A stretch of 12,102 bases of DNA from Bacillota bacterium (GCA_003511465.1 DOID01000113.1:27494-39595); one strand, 5' to 3'. Counted from the stretch's first letter, positions 1 to 7,351 are shown. The notes: generated by a model from the sequence alone, not told the origin. Program-made: numbers and translations.

Positions 1-1
1 G

Positions 2-1498
2 GACGGGCTTGAATTTGATACTTTGATCGCCGCCTATCTGGTGAGCGGAGGACGCTGGAAACTGACGCTGGAAAACACAGCCCTTACTTTACTTGGGTTA
101 GAGCTGCCGCCGCTGACGGATGAAAAGGGGAAGCAGCGGGAGATCTACTCCCTGCCAACCGATTGGACGGAGGAGGTGTTGGCGGCGGAAGGAGCACGCC
201 GGTCGGCGGCCGTGCTTAAACTGTATCCGCGCTTAAAAGAGCAGATTGAGCTTGAAGGGGTTAACCAGCTATTTTATGAGGTTGAAATGCCGCTGGTCCG
301 GATCTTGTTTGCGATGGAGAAAACCGGGATTAAGGTTTCGCCGGAACAGCTCTCTGTTATGCAGGAAAAATTTGCCAGGCAGATTACGGAACTGGAGACT
401 GACATCTACCAGTTGGCCGGGGAAGAGTTTAATATCTCGTCCCCGAAACAATTGGGTGAGATTCTCTTCGAACGGTTGGGTCTCCCCGTCGGTAAAAAGA
501 CGAAGACCGGTTACTCGACGGATGCCGGCGTTTTAGAGGAACTGGCGCCTTTACACCCAATCGTAGCGAAGGTTCTAGATTATCGGGGTCTGGTAAAGTT
601 AAACTCCACCTATGTAGAGGCCTTACTTGGGCTGGCGCAACCGCCCGCGTATCTGATCCATACGACTTTTAACCAAGCGGTGACCGCGACCGGCCGTTTG
701 AGTAGTACAGATCCTAATCTTCAGAACATCCCGGTGCGAAGCGAAGCGGGACGGGAAATTCGCCGTTGTTTTATTCCCAAGGCGGAAGACACCCTTTTTC
801 TGGCCGCCGATTATTCCCAGATTGAACTGCGGCTAATGGCGCATTTGGCGGAAGATGAAAAACTCGTGGACGCCTTTCTCCGCGATGAAGATATCCATCG
901 GCGGACGGCGGCGGAGATCTTTAATGTTCCGCTCGCCGCGGTCAGTGGGGAATTACGGGATCGGGCGAAAGCAGTCAATTTCGGGATTATCTACGGAATC
1001 AGCGGGTTCGGTCTGGCGAAGGGGGTTGGTGTCTCCCGGAAAGAGGCCGAAGCATTCATTGATGCTTATTTCCAAAGGTATAAAGGGGTAAAATCCTATT
1101 TAGAAACGTCTATCGCCCAGGCCAAGGAGGACGGTTATGTGGCGACGATTATGAACCGGCGGCGTTATTTGCCGGATCTGAAAGCGCGAAATTTTCAGCG
1201 GCGGTCCTTTGCTGAACGGATGGCCCGGAATACACCGATTCAGGGTTCGGCTGCTGATCTGATTAAACTGGCGATGGTCCGGGTTGAAGCTCGCTTGCGA
1301 CAGGAAAAGCTTCCAGCAGCCTTGCTGGTGCAAGTCCATGACGAGTTATTGGTAGAAGTAGACCGGGAGGCTCTACCGGAGACGGCTAAGATCCTCTGTG
1401 AGGAGATGGATGGCGCTTTTACCCTAAAGGTGCCTTTAGAGGTAGAGGTGAAGAGTGGAGATAGTTGGGGGGATTTAGCCTATGCCGGAATTACCTGA
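2..1498 (+). CDS. polA: DNA polymerase I, C-terminal part (5' end outside window)
   Basis: This is the 3' portion of family A DNA polymerase I, which fills gaps in repair and Okazaki-fragment processing. The frame is open from base 2, so the gene starts outside the window; the TTG at 23 is internal. The piece begins in the vestigial 3'-5' exonuclease domain (GLEFDTLIAAYL). The polymerase domain follows: motif A DYSQIELR at 809, the O-helix RDRAKAVNFGIIYG at about 957-998, and the catalytic VHDE of motif C at 1334-1345. All polymerase signatures are intact and the stop is normal. The position where exonuclease-proficient enzymes have the third acidic motif (EDADVT in E. coli) reads EGARRS, so proofreading is probably absent, as in Bacillus-type Pol I. 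The end overlaps mutM by 17 bp, which suggests co-transcription and translational coupling. Confidence 0.97.
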   Translation, partial: DGLEFDTLIAAYLVSGGRWKLTLENTALTLLGLELPPLTDEKGKQREIYSLPTDWTEEVLAAEGARRSAAVLKLYPRLKEQIELEGVNQLFYEVEMPLVRILFAMEKTGIKVSPEQLSVMQEKFARQITELETDIYQLAGEEFNISSPKQLGEILFERLGLPVGKKTKTGYSTDAGVLEELAPLHPIVAKVLDYRGLVKLNSTYVEALLGLAQPPAYLIHTTFNQAVTATGRLSSTDPNLQNIPVRSEAGREIRRCFIPKAEDTLFLAADYSQIELRLMAHLAEDEKLVDAFLRDEDIHRRTAAEIFNVPLAAVSGELRDRAKAVNFGIIYGISGFGLAKGVGVSRKEAEAFIDAYFQRYKGVKSYLETSIAQAKEDGYVATIMNRRRYLPDLKARNFQRRSFAERMARNTPIQGSAADLIKLAMVRVEARLRQEKLPAALLVQVHDELLVEVDREALPETAKILCEEMDGAFTLKVPLEVEVKSGDSWGDLAYAGIT

Positions 1499-2303
1499 AG
1501 TAGAAACAGTACGCCGGTCGCTGCTGCCACTGGTGAAGGGGGAAGTAATCCGGGAGGTCCGGATTTGCCTGGAGAAAGCGGTCAAACCGGCTCCGGAACA
1601 GTTTGTTGCCGAGCTGACCGGTAAGGAGATTATCGATCTGCAAAGGCGGGGTAAATACCTGTTGATGGTCTTGGACAGTGGTCAACAGGTTGCTTTTCAT
1701 CTGCGCATGTCCGGGCGTTTGGTTTGGCAGGTTGGGGCGGTGCCTTTGGAGAAACACACTACCTTGGTGCTGAATTTTGATGATGGGCACAGCTTACATT
1801 TTGTTGATCCCCGTAAATTTGGTACAGCGGTGCTGTTTCCACCGGCACCACCCCCAGCTGGATTGCAAACCTTGGGTCTTGAACCGTTAACGACGAAAAA
1901 AGAAGAATTGCTGGCTGCTTTAGAACAAGCGGCGGCGCGACGTTCGGGGCCGGTGAAGGGCCTCCTCTTGGACCAGGGGGTACTGGCTGGGTTGGGGAAT
2001 ATTTACGCCGATGAGGTTTTGTTTGCGGCGGGGGTGAGGCCGATGCGCCCAGCTCGGGAAGTAACCACCGCGGAATGGGAAAAGATTTACCAGCGGATGA
2101 TTGAAATTTTAAACAAAGCCCTTGACCACCGGGGAACTTCCCGCCGGGATTATGTGGATGGTCGGGGGGAGCCAGGAGATTTCCAGAACCATTTGCAGGT
2201 GTATGGACGAAAAAAGGAACCTTGTTTGGTCTGCGGGAATCAACTGGTTTACACCCGGGTGGTCGGGCGTGGCACCCACTACTGCCCAGTCTGTCAGGAG
2301 TAA
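1482..2303 (+). CDS. mutM: formamidopyrimidine-DNA glycosylase (Fpg/MutM)
   Basis: This bifunctional DNA glycosylase/AP lyase removes 8-oxoguanine and ring-opened purines in base excision repair. The 273-residue product has the usual family length. The N-terminus MPELPEVE supplies the catalytic Pro2 and Glu3, and Lys58 lies in RRGKYLL. Met76, Arg111 and Phe113 match the void-filling triad of the family. The helix-two-turn-helix (about 160-185, with Asn173 in GLGNIYADEV) is followed by a C-terminal zinc finger, CX2CX16CX2C, with cysteines 248, 251, 268 and 271. The ATG lies inside the end of polA, 17 bp before the polA stop, and is preceded by GGGGGGA at 1467-1473, a suitable Shine-Dalgarno position. 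Its pairing with polA is a common Firmicutes arrangement and links it to repair synthesis. Nothing is missing or truncated. Confidence 0.98.
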   Translation: MPELPEVETVRRSLLPLVKGEVIREVRICLEKAVKPAPEQFVAELTGKEIIDLQRRGKYLLMVLDSGQQVAFHLRMSGRLVWQVGAVPLEKHTTLVLNFDDGHSLHFVDPRKFGTAVLFPPAPPPAGLQTLGLEPLTTKKEELLAALEQAAARRSGPVKGLLLDQGVLAGLGNIYADEVLFAAGVRPMRPAREVTTAEWEKIYQRMIEILNKALDHRGTSRRDYVDGRGEPGDFQNHLQVYGRKKEPCLVCGNQLVYTRVVGRGTHYCPVCQE

Positions 2304-2318
2304 AGGGGGGCGGTGGCG

Positions 2319-2951
2319 ATGGGGAAAGGGTTTGTGATTGGGCTGACCGGGGGTTTAGGGACCGGAAAAACGTCAGTTGCCCTCATTTTACAGGCATTGG
2401 GGCTGAAGATGATCAGTGCCGATCACATTGGCCATCAGTTATTGAAGCCGGGGACTGACGTATATGAAGGAGTGAAGGCGGCCTTTGGTCCGGAGATTCT
2501 CCGGGGAGATGGGCAAATCGACCGGACTGCTTTAGGAAAGATCGTCTTTCAGGATCCAGCCGAGCGGCAACGGTTGAATACCCTTACCCATCCGGCGATT
2601 ATTGCCCGGATTAAAGCGGAGGTTGAGGAGTTAAGAAGGCGGGGGGAGGATGTGGTGGTTGAGATCCCCCTCTTCTTTGAGGCGAAGATGACCAAGGAGG
2701 AAGCCGGTGTTGATGAGATTTGGGTAGTGACGACTTCCCCTGCGACGCAACTAGCTCGGGTCATGGCCCGGGATGGTGTAGACCAAGAGGAGGCGCGGCG
2801 GCGGATGGCGGCTCAGTTGTCCCTTGGAGAGAAGGTGGACCGGGCTGATGTGGTGGTTTATAATGAGGGAAAACAAGCAGAATTGAAGAAGGAAGTCCAA
2901 AAGCTTTTGATGGCGCGGAAGCGTGCGCATAAAAATCCTTTCGACGCATAG
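2319..2951 (+). CDS. coaE: dephospho-CoA kinase
   Basis: This enzyme phosphorylates the 3'-OH of dephospho-CoA with ATP, the last step of coenzyme A synthesis in the cytoplasm. From the ATG at 2319 the product has 210 residues, normal for CoaE. The Walker A loop is GGLGTGKT (residues 11-18), where most family members have GGIASGKS. Asp35 in SADHIG is the expected catalytic acid, and EIPLFFEA matches the conserved PL(L/F)FE lid-region motif. A GTG two codons upstream (2313) is also in frame. I prefer the ATG because the AGGGGGG at 2304-2310 is then 8 nt away, against only 2 nt for GTG. The gap to mutM is 15 bp, so the gene belongs to the polA-mutM transcription unit. Confidence 0.95.
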   Translation: MGKGFVIGLTGGLGTGKTSVALILQALGLKMISADHIGHQLLKPGTDVYEGVKAAFGPEILRGDGQIDRTALGKIVFQDPAERQRLNTLTHPAIIARIKAEVEELRRRGEDVVVEIPLFFEAKMTKEEAGVDEIWVVTTSPATQLARVMARDGVDQEEARRRMAAQLSLGEKVDRADVVVYNEGKQAELKKEVQKLLMARKRAHKNPFDA

Positions 2952-3017
2952 AATGAACTCAGGTTGGGGTTTTGTAGAAAGCTTAGGTTGTTTTGGGCGG
3001 TGAGGAAAATTATTCTA

Positions 3018-3563
3018 GTGATTAAAAAACGCCATCTCAAGTTGATCCTTCTTTTCCTGGTGATTTTGGTGTGGTTTGGACTACATAAACCTGTGGGACG
3101 TTTGGTCTTTCCTTTTTCCTACCGTGATCAGATTGAAACTGGGGCCGAGTATGCGGGGGTTGACCCGAAACTGGTGGCTGCTTTGATCTATGTGGAGAGT
3201 AAGTTCAATCCCGTTGCCCGCTCGAAGAAGGGTGCCCGGGGTTTGATGCAGATCATGCCGGAGACGGGGTTCTGGGTCGGTACACAAAAAGGACTACCTT
3301 TACAAGAGGAGGACCTCGACCGGCCGGAAATCAACCTTCAGCTCGGGATCTGGTATTTAGCGTACTTGTTCCGTGAGTTTAACGGCGACCGGATTTTAGT
3401 GTTGGCGGCCTATAACGCCGGCGGCGAAAAGGTTAAAGGGTGGCTTTCGTCCGGTGTGTGGGAAGGTAAAGTCGATGATTTACACCGGATTCCCTACCAG
3501 GAGACTAGACGGTACGTGGCGAAAATTATGCGAACTTACTATTTATACCGTTATCTATATTAG
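3018..3563 (+). CDS. membrane-anchored lytic transglycosylase (Slt family)
   Basis: This is a murein lytic transglycosylase that would cleave the MurNAc-GlcNAc bond outside the membrane, giving 1,6-anhydro ends during wall remodelling. From GTG 3018 it has 181 residues: a basic start (MIKKRHLK), one hydrophobic segment (about 7-22) acting as a signal anchor, then a Slt catalytic domain. The catalytic Glu60 is in VESKFNP. It is followed by GARGLMQIMP, by AAYNAGGEKVKGW, and by IPYQETRRYVAKI near the end. In-frame TTG 2964 and GTG 3000 are alternative starts; TTG abuts AGG directly and is unlikely. GTG 3018 has GAGGAAA at 3002-3008, slightly far away, and it gives the most typical anchor sequence. 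It lies 66 bp after coaE and is probably the last gene of the polA cluster. The Slt assignment is firm; the exact start is not. Confidence 0.9.
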   Translation: MIKKRHLKLILLFLVILVWFGLHKPVGRLVFPFSYRDQIETGAEYAGVDPKLVAALIYVESKFNPVARSKKGARGLMQIMPETGFWVGTQKGLPLQEEDLDRPEINLQLGIWYLAYLFREFNGDRILVLAAYNAGGEKVKGWLSSGVWEGKVDDLHRIPYQETRRYVAKIMRTYYLYRYLY

Positions 3564-3583
3564 GGCTTTATGCGACAGTGTAG

Positions 3584-3784
3584 GTAGTCGCCCACCCTGG
3601 CTTCCGCCAGGACACCTGAAAGGATGAAAATTAAAGCCAGGTGAGTAATCTCACATTTCGCAAACCGAAGCCACCAAGAAAAACGTGAAAGCTTGCGAAA
3701 GCGTTTTGCTTGGGATAGATAGAATGCGAAATGTTGAGACTCGACAAGCCCCCGAAGGCCACCACAGCTGGTCGTTCGGAGTGG
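3584..3784 (+). ncRNA. putative structured RNA element, copy 1 (with nested insertion)
   Basis: This intergenic element shares sequence and fold with 9771-9874. It opens with GTAGTC (3584-3589). A hairpin follows, CCTGGC (3596-3601), loop UUCC, GCCAGG (3606-3611). GTCG 3587-3590 can pair with CGAC 3742-3745 to close the element. Inside lies an extra long stem absent from copy 2: TCTC-ACATTTCGC (3649-3661) with GCGAAATGT-U-GAGA (3726-3739). Within that stem is another hairpin: CCAAG 3674-3678 with CTTGG 3709-3713, AAAAC 3680-3684 with GTTTT 3703-3707, and GCTT 3691-3694 with AAGC 3699-3702 around a GCGA (GNRA) tetraloop. The 3' block 3743-3784 is nearly identical to copy 2. No ORF covers it. 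It ends 44 nt before the rimO ATG. I do not recognise a named RNA family; pairing was done by eye. Confidence 0.55.
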
Positions 3785-3828
3785 ACAAGGGTAATTAGCA
3801 GAAGATGGACAAGCGAGTGTGGTAGAGG

Positions 3829-5175
3829 ATGAAGATTGGGTGGATTTCGCTGGGATGCCCGAAAAACCAGGTTGATACTGACTATATGATTGGCTTTACG
3901 GAAAGGGCCGGGTTTACGACGACAGCACAGCCCGAGGAGGCCGATGTGCTTGTAATCAATACCTGTTCCTTTATTGAATCGGCTACGCAGGAGTCGATCG
4001 ATACGATTCTGGAGTTTACGGCATACAAAGAAAAGCAGTGCCGCTTATTGGTGGTTGTCGGCTGCCTGCCCCAAAGATACGGGCGTGAGCTTTCAAAAGC
4101 ATTACCCGAAGTCGATCTCTGGCTGGGCACCGGTGAATATTCGCGACTTCCGGAGTTGGTGAGCGCGGCTTTAGAGAAGCAAGGAACAGAGCAGTTTTTT
4201 GCGGCAGCGCCGGCCGGTTGGTTACCTTCGGCACAGATGGAGCGCGCGCTTTCGACCCCACCGCATCTAGCGTACGTGAAGATTGCCGAAGGTTGTAGTC
4301 ACCAGTGTCTTTATTGTATTATTCCCCAGCTGAAAGGTGATTACCGCAGCCGGGAACCGGAAAGTATAGAAGCAGAGGTAAAAAACCTGCTGCAGCGGGG
4401 GGCAAAGGAGATTAACCTGGTGGCGCAGGATACGACGGCTTACGGTGAAGATTCTGGCGGTGCATTTAACCTTACTACCCTGCTCACTCGGTTGGACCGG
4501 TTAGAAGGCGAGTTTTGGATCCGTCTTTTTTATACCTATCCAGCCCTGATCAGTGAGGAACTGCTGACGACGATCAAGGAGTCGAAACATATCTGCCATT
4601 ATCTTGACCTTCCCTTACAGCATGCTAGTACGGCGGTACTTAAACGGATGGGGCGACGCAGTTCGCAAGAGGAGATTCGTGAACTAATCGCCAGGATTCG
4701 TCGGTATCTGCCGGAGGTGGCGATCCGCTCCACTTTCATCGTGGGATATCCGGGGGAAACAGAAGCAGACTTTAATGAACTGCTGACTTTTTTAAGTGAG
4801 ATTCGGCTGGATTGGGTTGGCGTCTTCCCCTATTACCGGGAGGAAGGTACAGCGGCAGCCCGCTTGCCGGCACAGGTCCATCATGCCACCAAAAAACGGC
4901 GAGCCCGTACGGTTTTGCAACATCAACAGACGCATTCCTTGGCCAAAAACCAGGCTTTGATCGGTCGGGAGTTGTTGGTTTTACTGGAAGAAGAGGAAGA
5001 ACCAGGCCGCTGGAACGGCCGTTCTTACCGGGAAGCGCCGGAGATCGACGGATTGGTGATCGTTGATACCGCCACGGTGGAAAAGGTTGAATTAAAGCCG
5101 GGAATTTTTGTCCCCGTGCAAATCCAGGAGGTAGGCCCCTATGAACTCCATGGTAAATTAAAGGAACGAGGGTAA
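3829..5175 (+). CDS. rimO: ribosomal protein uS12 methylthiotransferase RimO
   Basis: This radical SAM methylthiotransferase modifies the conserved aspartate of ribosomal protein uS12. The 448-residue product has the three family domains. The N-terminal UPF0004 domain carries Cys10 (in SLGCPKNQVD, a RimO-type signature), Cys46 and Cys79 for the auxiliary cluster. The radical SAM domain carries C156-x3-C160-x2-C163 (EGCSHQCLYC) for the SAM-binding 4Fe-4S cluster. A TRAM domain occupies roughly 380-446. The SLGCPKN motif favours RimO over MiaB or MtaB. The start is fixed by an in-frame TAG at 3823-3825. The only purine-rich stretch (GAGG 3825-3828) abuts the ATG, so no well-spaced Shine-Dalgarno is present. 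This is unusual beside the strong sites of several neighbours. The upstream 265 bp hold the structured element. pgsA follows after 70 bp, a common Firmicutes order. Confidence 0.96.
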   Translation: MKIGWISLGCPKNQVDTDYMIGFTERAGFTTTAQPEEADVLVINTCSFIESATQESIDTILEFTAYKEKQCRLLVVVGCLPQRYGRELSKALPEVDLWLGTGEYSRLPELVSAALEKQGTEQFFAAAPAGWLPSAQMERALSTPPHLAYVKIAEGCSHQCLYCIIPQLKGDYRSREPESIEAEVKNLLQRGAKEINLVAQDTTAYGEDSGGAFNLTTLLTRLDRLEGEFWIRLFYTYPALISEELLTTIKESKHICHYLDLPLQHASTAVLKRMGRRSSQEEIRELIARIRRYLPEVAIRSTFIVGYPGETEADFNELLTFLSEIRLDWVGVFPYYREEGTAAARLPAQVHHATKKRRARTVLQHQQTHSLAKNQALIGRELLVLLEEEEEPGRWNGRSYREAPEIDGLVIVDTATVEKVELKPGIFVPVQIQEVGPYELHGKLKERG

Positions 5176-5245
5176 AGGAGATCTGAAGTCTAGTGGAGAA
5201 CTAGTTTTAAATGCCGTTATTATTAATAAATAGTGGTGATAATTG

Positions 5246-5779
5246 ATGAAAACAGCTGACTACTTGACGCTTTCGAGGATTATCCTGACACCGGTCTGCC
5301 TATTTTTCCTTTTTGCTCCGATCGAACATAAAGAGATCTATGCGGCTGCAGTATTTATTATAGCCGCCTTAACCGATGGACTCGATGGATATGTGGCGAG
5401 GCGTCGTAATGAATCGTCTTCTTTTGGGAAGTCTTTTGATCCGATTGCCGATAAAATTTTAATTGGCAGTGCCTTGTATAGCCTTTTTATCCTCGGACAA
5501 ATTAGAGGGTGGGTCGTTGCGGTGATTCTGGGCCGGGAGATTTTAATTACCATCTTGCGGGCGCAGGCTAGTAAAAAAGGATTATCGGTGGCGGCGGGGA
5601 TTTGGGGTAAGATTAAAACATTTACTCAAATTATCGCCATTATAATGACTATTCTTGCGGTGCCAGGTGCCGAGATCGTCCTTTATATCTCCGTCTTTTT
5701 TACGGTTTTTTCTGCTGCGGATTATTTGTACAAATGGAAAGCAGCGTTTTCCCCTAGGAAAAGCGAACCTAAAAGTTAA
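5246..5779 (+). CDS. pgsA: CDP-diacylglycerol--glycerol-3-phosphate 3-phosphatidyltransferase
   Basis: This integral membrane CDP-alcohol phosphatidyltransferase makes phosphatidylglycerophosphate, the committed step to phosphatidylglycerol and cardiolipin. From ATG 5246 it has 177 residues, the usual size. The complete signature D-G-x2-A-R-x8-G-x3-D-x3-D is present (DGYVAR ... G ... D ... D, about residues 47-69). It is surrounded by several hydrophobic membrane segments, and the N-terminus TADYLTLSRIILTP is typical of PgsA. TTG 5243 directly upstream is in frame, but the GGTGA at 5234-5238 spaces better to the ATG. It follows rimO, as in many Firmicutes, but cinA and recA do not come next; instead the gene ends 11 bp inside a convergent minus-strand gene. 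Its likely terminator is at 5842-5881, within that opposing gene. Confidence 0.95.
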   Translation: MKTADYLTLSRIILTPVCLFFLFAPIEHKEIYAAAVFIIAALTDGLDGYVARRRNESSSFGKSFDPIADKILIGSALYSLFILGQIRGWVVAVILGREILITILRAQASKKGLSVAAGIWGKIKTFTQIIAIIMTILAVPGAEIVLYISVFFTVFSAADYLYKWKAAFSPRKSEPKS

Positions 5780-7181
5780 AAAAGGTTTTGGTGTGACGCA
5801 TGAGCGCGTCTTTGAAGTTTCCGGCTTTCGGCAAGTATTCTCCGGTTACCGGGTCAATCCGGTACCGGTTTTTTATTTTTTCCTCCTCACTTTGGAGGGT
5901 TCTCAGGGCATCCACCAGAAGATCAAATTCACTTTTGGTGTTGTAAAAACCAAAACTAATCCGGACCATCCCTGGCAGGAGGCATTTTTTGCCGGCTTTT
6001 GCTAAGTTCTCATAGGAAACAATCTCCGCTTTTGATAATCCTAATAGATGATGAACATAAGGACGGGCGCAGAAACAGCCATGGCGAACGCCGATCCCGG
6101 CTTCAAAGGCTAGGAAGGCGGCGACTAAACCGTGGGGGAACCCTTCCAGATTAAACGCGATCACGCCAATTCGTGGATAATGCTGGGGGGGTGGTCCATA
6201 AAGAATAAGCCCGGGGATAGTTTTAAGCCGGTCGAAGGCATACTCGCTAAGCTCGGCTTCGTAAGCGGCTAGGCGTGGAAGGTCGTTTTTGGCCAACCAG
6301 CGTAGGGCAGCGGCGAGGGCAACCGCGCCGATGGGATTCGGGGTTCCAACCTCATCACGGTCCGGGGGAGGAGCGAAAACTACTTCCTCGCGGGAAACGG
6401 CGATTACAGTACCGCCCCCCACTTGGTCTGGAGTGCCAACGCGGAAAGTTTCGTGGGGACCAATGAGGACGCCTGAACCAAAGGGGGCATAGATTTTATG
6501 CCCGGAGAGACATAGATAGTCAAGGTGCTCAGCTCCCGACGACTGGATCTTTAGCGGGTGATGGGGAGCGAGTTGAGCGGCATCGACTGCGATCTGCGCA
6601 CCATAATGATGGGCCAGCTCAGCGATGGTTTGCAGTGGATTCACAATTCCGGTAACATTCGAAGCGCCACAGACCGTGACGAGTTTGATGCGGGGGCGCG
6701 CTTTTTTCAGTTTTGTTTCCAGATCAGCCAGGTCTAGACAGCCCTCGGCGGTTAATTCCAGATGCTGCGTCTGGTTTTTTAAGCGCCAAGGCAGATCGTT
6801 GGAATGGTGTTCCATCCAAGTGGTAAGTACTTCTCCTGCCCCTAAGTCTAGGCGCTTGGCCAGTTTATTCAGGGCCTCACTGGTGTTTTTCACGAAAAGA
6901 GCGATGTATTGTTGGGCCGGGGCAGCAAAAAAATCCAACACCAAGCGGCGCGCCTCTTGATAGACTGCGGTGGAAAGTTGGGATTTGTAACCGAAACCCC
7001 GATGTACGCTGGAGTACCATGGTAAGAATGACTGTATGGCTTGGACCACGGCGACCAGCGGCGGGGTGGTAGCCGCATTATCCAGGTTAAGGTAAGGGCG
7101 TCTGGTGCCATCGCATAAGGGAACCTTAAGGTCAAGTCCGAGAATTTCCTTTCTAATCTGGTCATGCCACTGTTTCTCCAT
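5769..7181 (-). CDS. class V aminotransferase, SufS/cysteine desulfurase-like
   Basis: This PLP-dependent fold-type I enzyme is most like group II cysteine desulfurases (SufS/CsdA), which release cysteine sulfur as an enzyme-bound persulfide. In the 470-residue product the PLP lysine is Lys229 (LSGHKIYAPFGSG). Asp200 (AVDAAQ) and His126 (MEHHSN) fit cofactor binding. VRHGCFCARPY aligns with the SufS active-site loop (VRTGHHCAQP), making Cys371 the likely sulfur acceptor and Cys369 an extra nearby cysteine. The protein is about 60 residues longer than SufS. The canonical fold ends near residue 430, and the last 35-40 residues (after SEEEK) are a tail encoded over the pgsA terminator. The start ATG has AGGGAGGA upstream and a promoter at 7211-7240. 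No sufU, sufBCD or nifU is adjacent, so the sulfur acceptor is unknown; a related desulfurase or lyase role is possible. Confidence 0.85.
   Translation of the reverse strand: MEKQWHDQIRKEILGLDLKVPLCDGTRRPYLNLDNAATTPPLVAVVQAIQSFLPWYSSVHRGFGYKSQLSTAVYQEARRLVLDFFAAPAQQYIALFVKNTSEALNKLAKRLDLGAGEVLTTWMEHHSNDLPWRLKNQTQHLELTAEGCLDLADLETKLKKARPRIKLVTVCGASNVTGIVNPLQTIAELAHHYGAQIAVDAAQLAPHHPLKIQSSGAEHLDYLCLSGHKIYAPFGSGVLIGPHETFRVGTPDQVGGGTVIAVSREEVVFAPPPDRDEVGTPNPIGAVALAAALRWLAKNDLPRLAAYEAELSEYAFDRLKTIPGLILYGPPPQHYPRIGVIAFNLEGFPHGLVAAFLAFEAGIGVRHGCFCARPYVHHLLGLSKAEIVSYENLAKAGKKCLLPGMVRISFGFYNTKSEFDLLVDALRTLQSEEEKIKNRYRIDPVTGEYLPKAGNFKDALMRHTKTFFNF
5842..5881 (+). terminator. intrinsic terminator for the rimO-pgsA transcript, inside the opposing gene
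   Basis: CCGGT-U-ACCGG (5842-5852) pairs with CCGGT-ACCGG (5859-5868), a 10-bp GC-rich stem with one bulged U and a GUCAAU loop. It is followed by TTTTTTATTTTTT (5869-5881). This is a textbook Rho-independent terminator on + about 63 nt past the pgsA stop. On the other strand the same bases are codons of the SufS-like gene's tail (residues IKNRYRIDPVTG). The minus strand has no T-run on the exit side, so it should act on + transcription only. Confidence 0.85.
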
Positions 7182-7210
7182 AATGGGTCCTCCCTGCCGT
7201 TTTTCAAAAT

Positions 7211-7240
7211 ATTCTATGTCTAAGGCAGAAAGGTTGTGAA
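7211..7240 (-). promoter_or_regulatory. sigma-A-type promoter for the SufS-like gene
   Basis: Read on the minus strand, TTCACA (7240-7235, 5 of 6 to TTGACA) is followed after 18 bp by TAGAAT (7216-7211, 5 of 6 to TATAAT). Transcription would start about 20-25 nt before the ribosome binding site of the SufS-like gene. Placement and match are good, but this is sequence inspection only. Confidence 0.6.
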
Positions 7241-7351
7241 GGCTTACCAGTGGCGGGATCTTACGCCGGAATTTCCAATGAAAGAGCCGTTTAATCCCCT
7301 GTCTAGCTGGGAAAATTACAAGTAGACCATTCAGAAAGGAGGTTCAAAAAG

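Noticed and set aside
3556..3561. TATATT as a -10 box for copy 1
   Set aside because: It is 5 of 6 to consensus and well placed, but no -35 hexamer lies at suitable spacing and it is inside the end of the lytic transglycosylase gene.
3584..3784. Known riboswitch, T-box leader or tRNA
   Set aside because: No T-box GGUGGUACCGCG-type motif, no tRNA cloverleaf with a CCA-type acceptor, and no conserved core that I recognise from common riboswitches. Self-cleaving hammerhead motifs (CUGAUGA with GAAA in the right order) are also absent.
5190..5208. Terminator after rimO (CTAGT-GGAGA-ACTAG then TTTT)
   Set aside because: The stem is only 5 bp, AT-containing and followed by four Ts; it is too weak to call, and rimO-pgsA is likely one transcript.
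5655..6005. 116-codon open frame on + spanning the pgsA end and the SufS-like 3' end
   Set aside because: It is out of frame with pgsA, passes through the terminator, and its product has no recognisable family.
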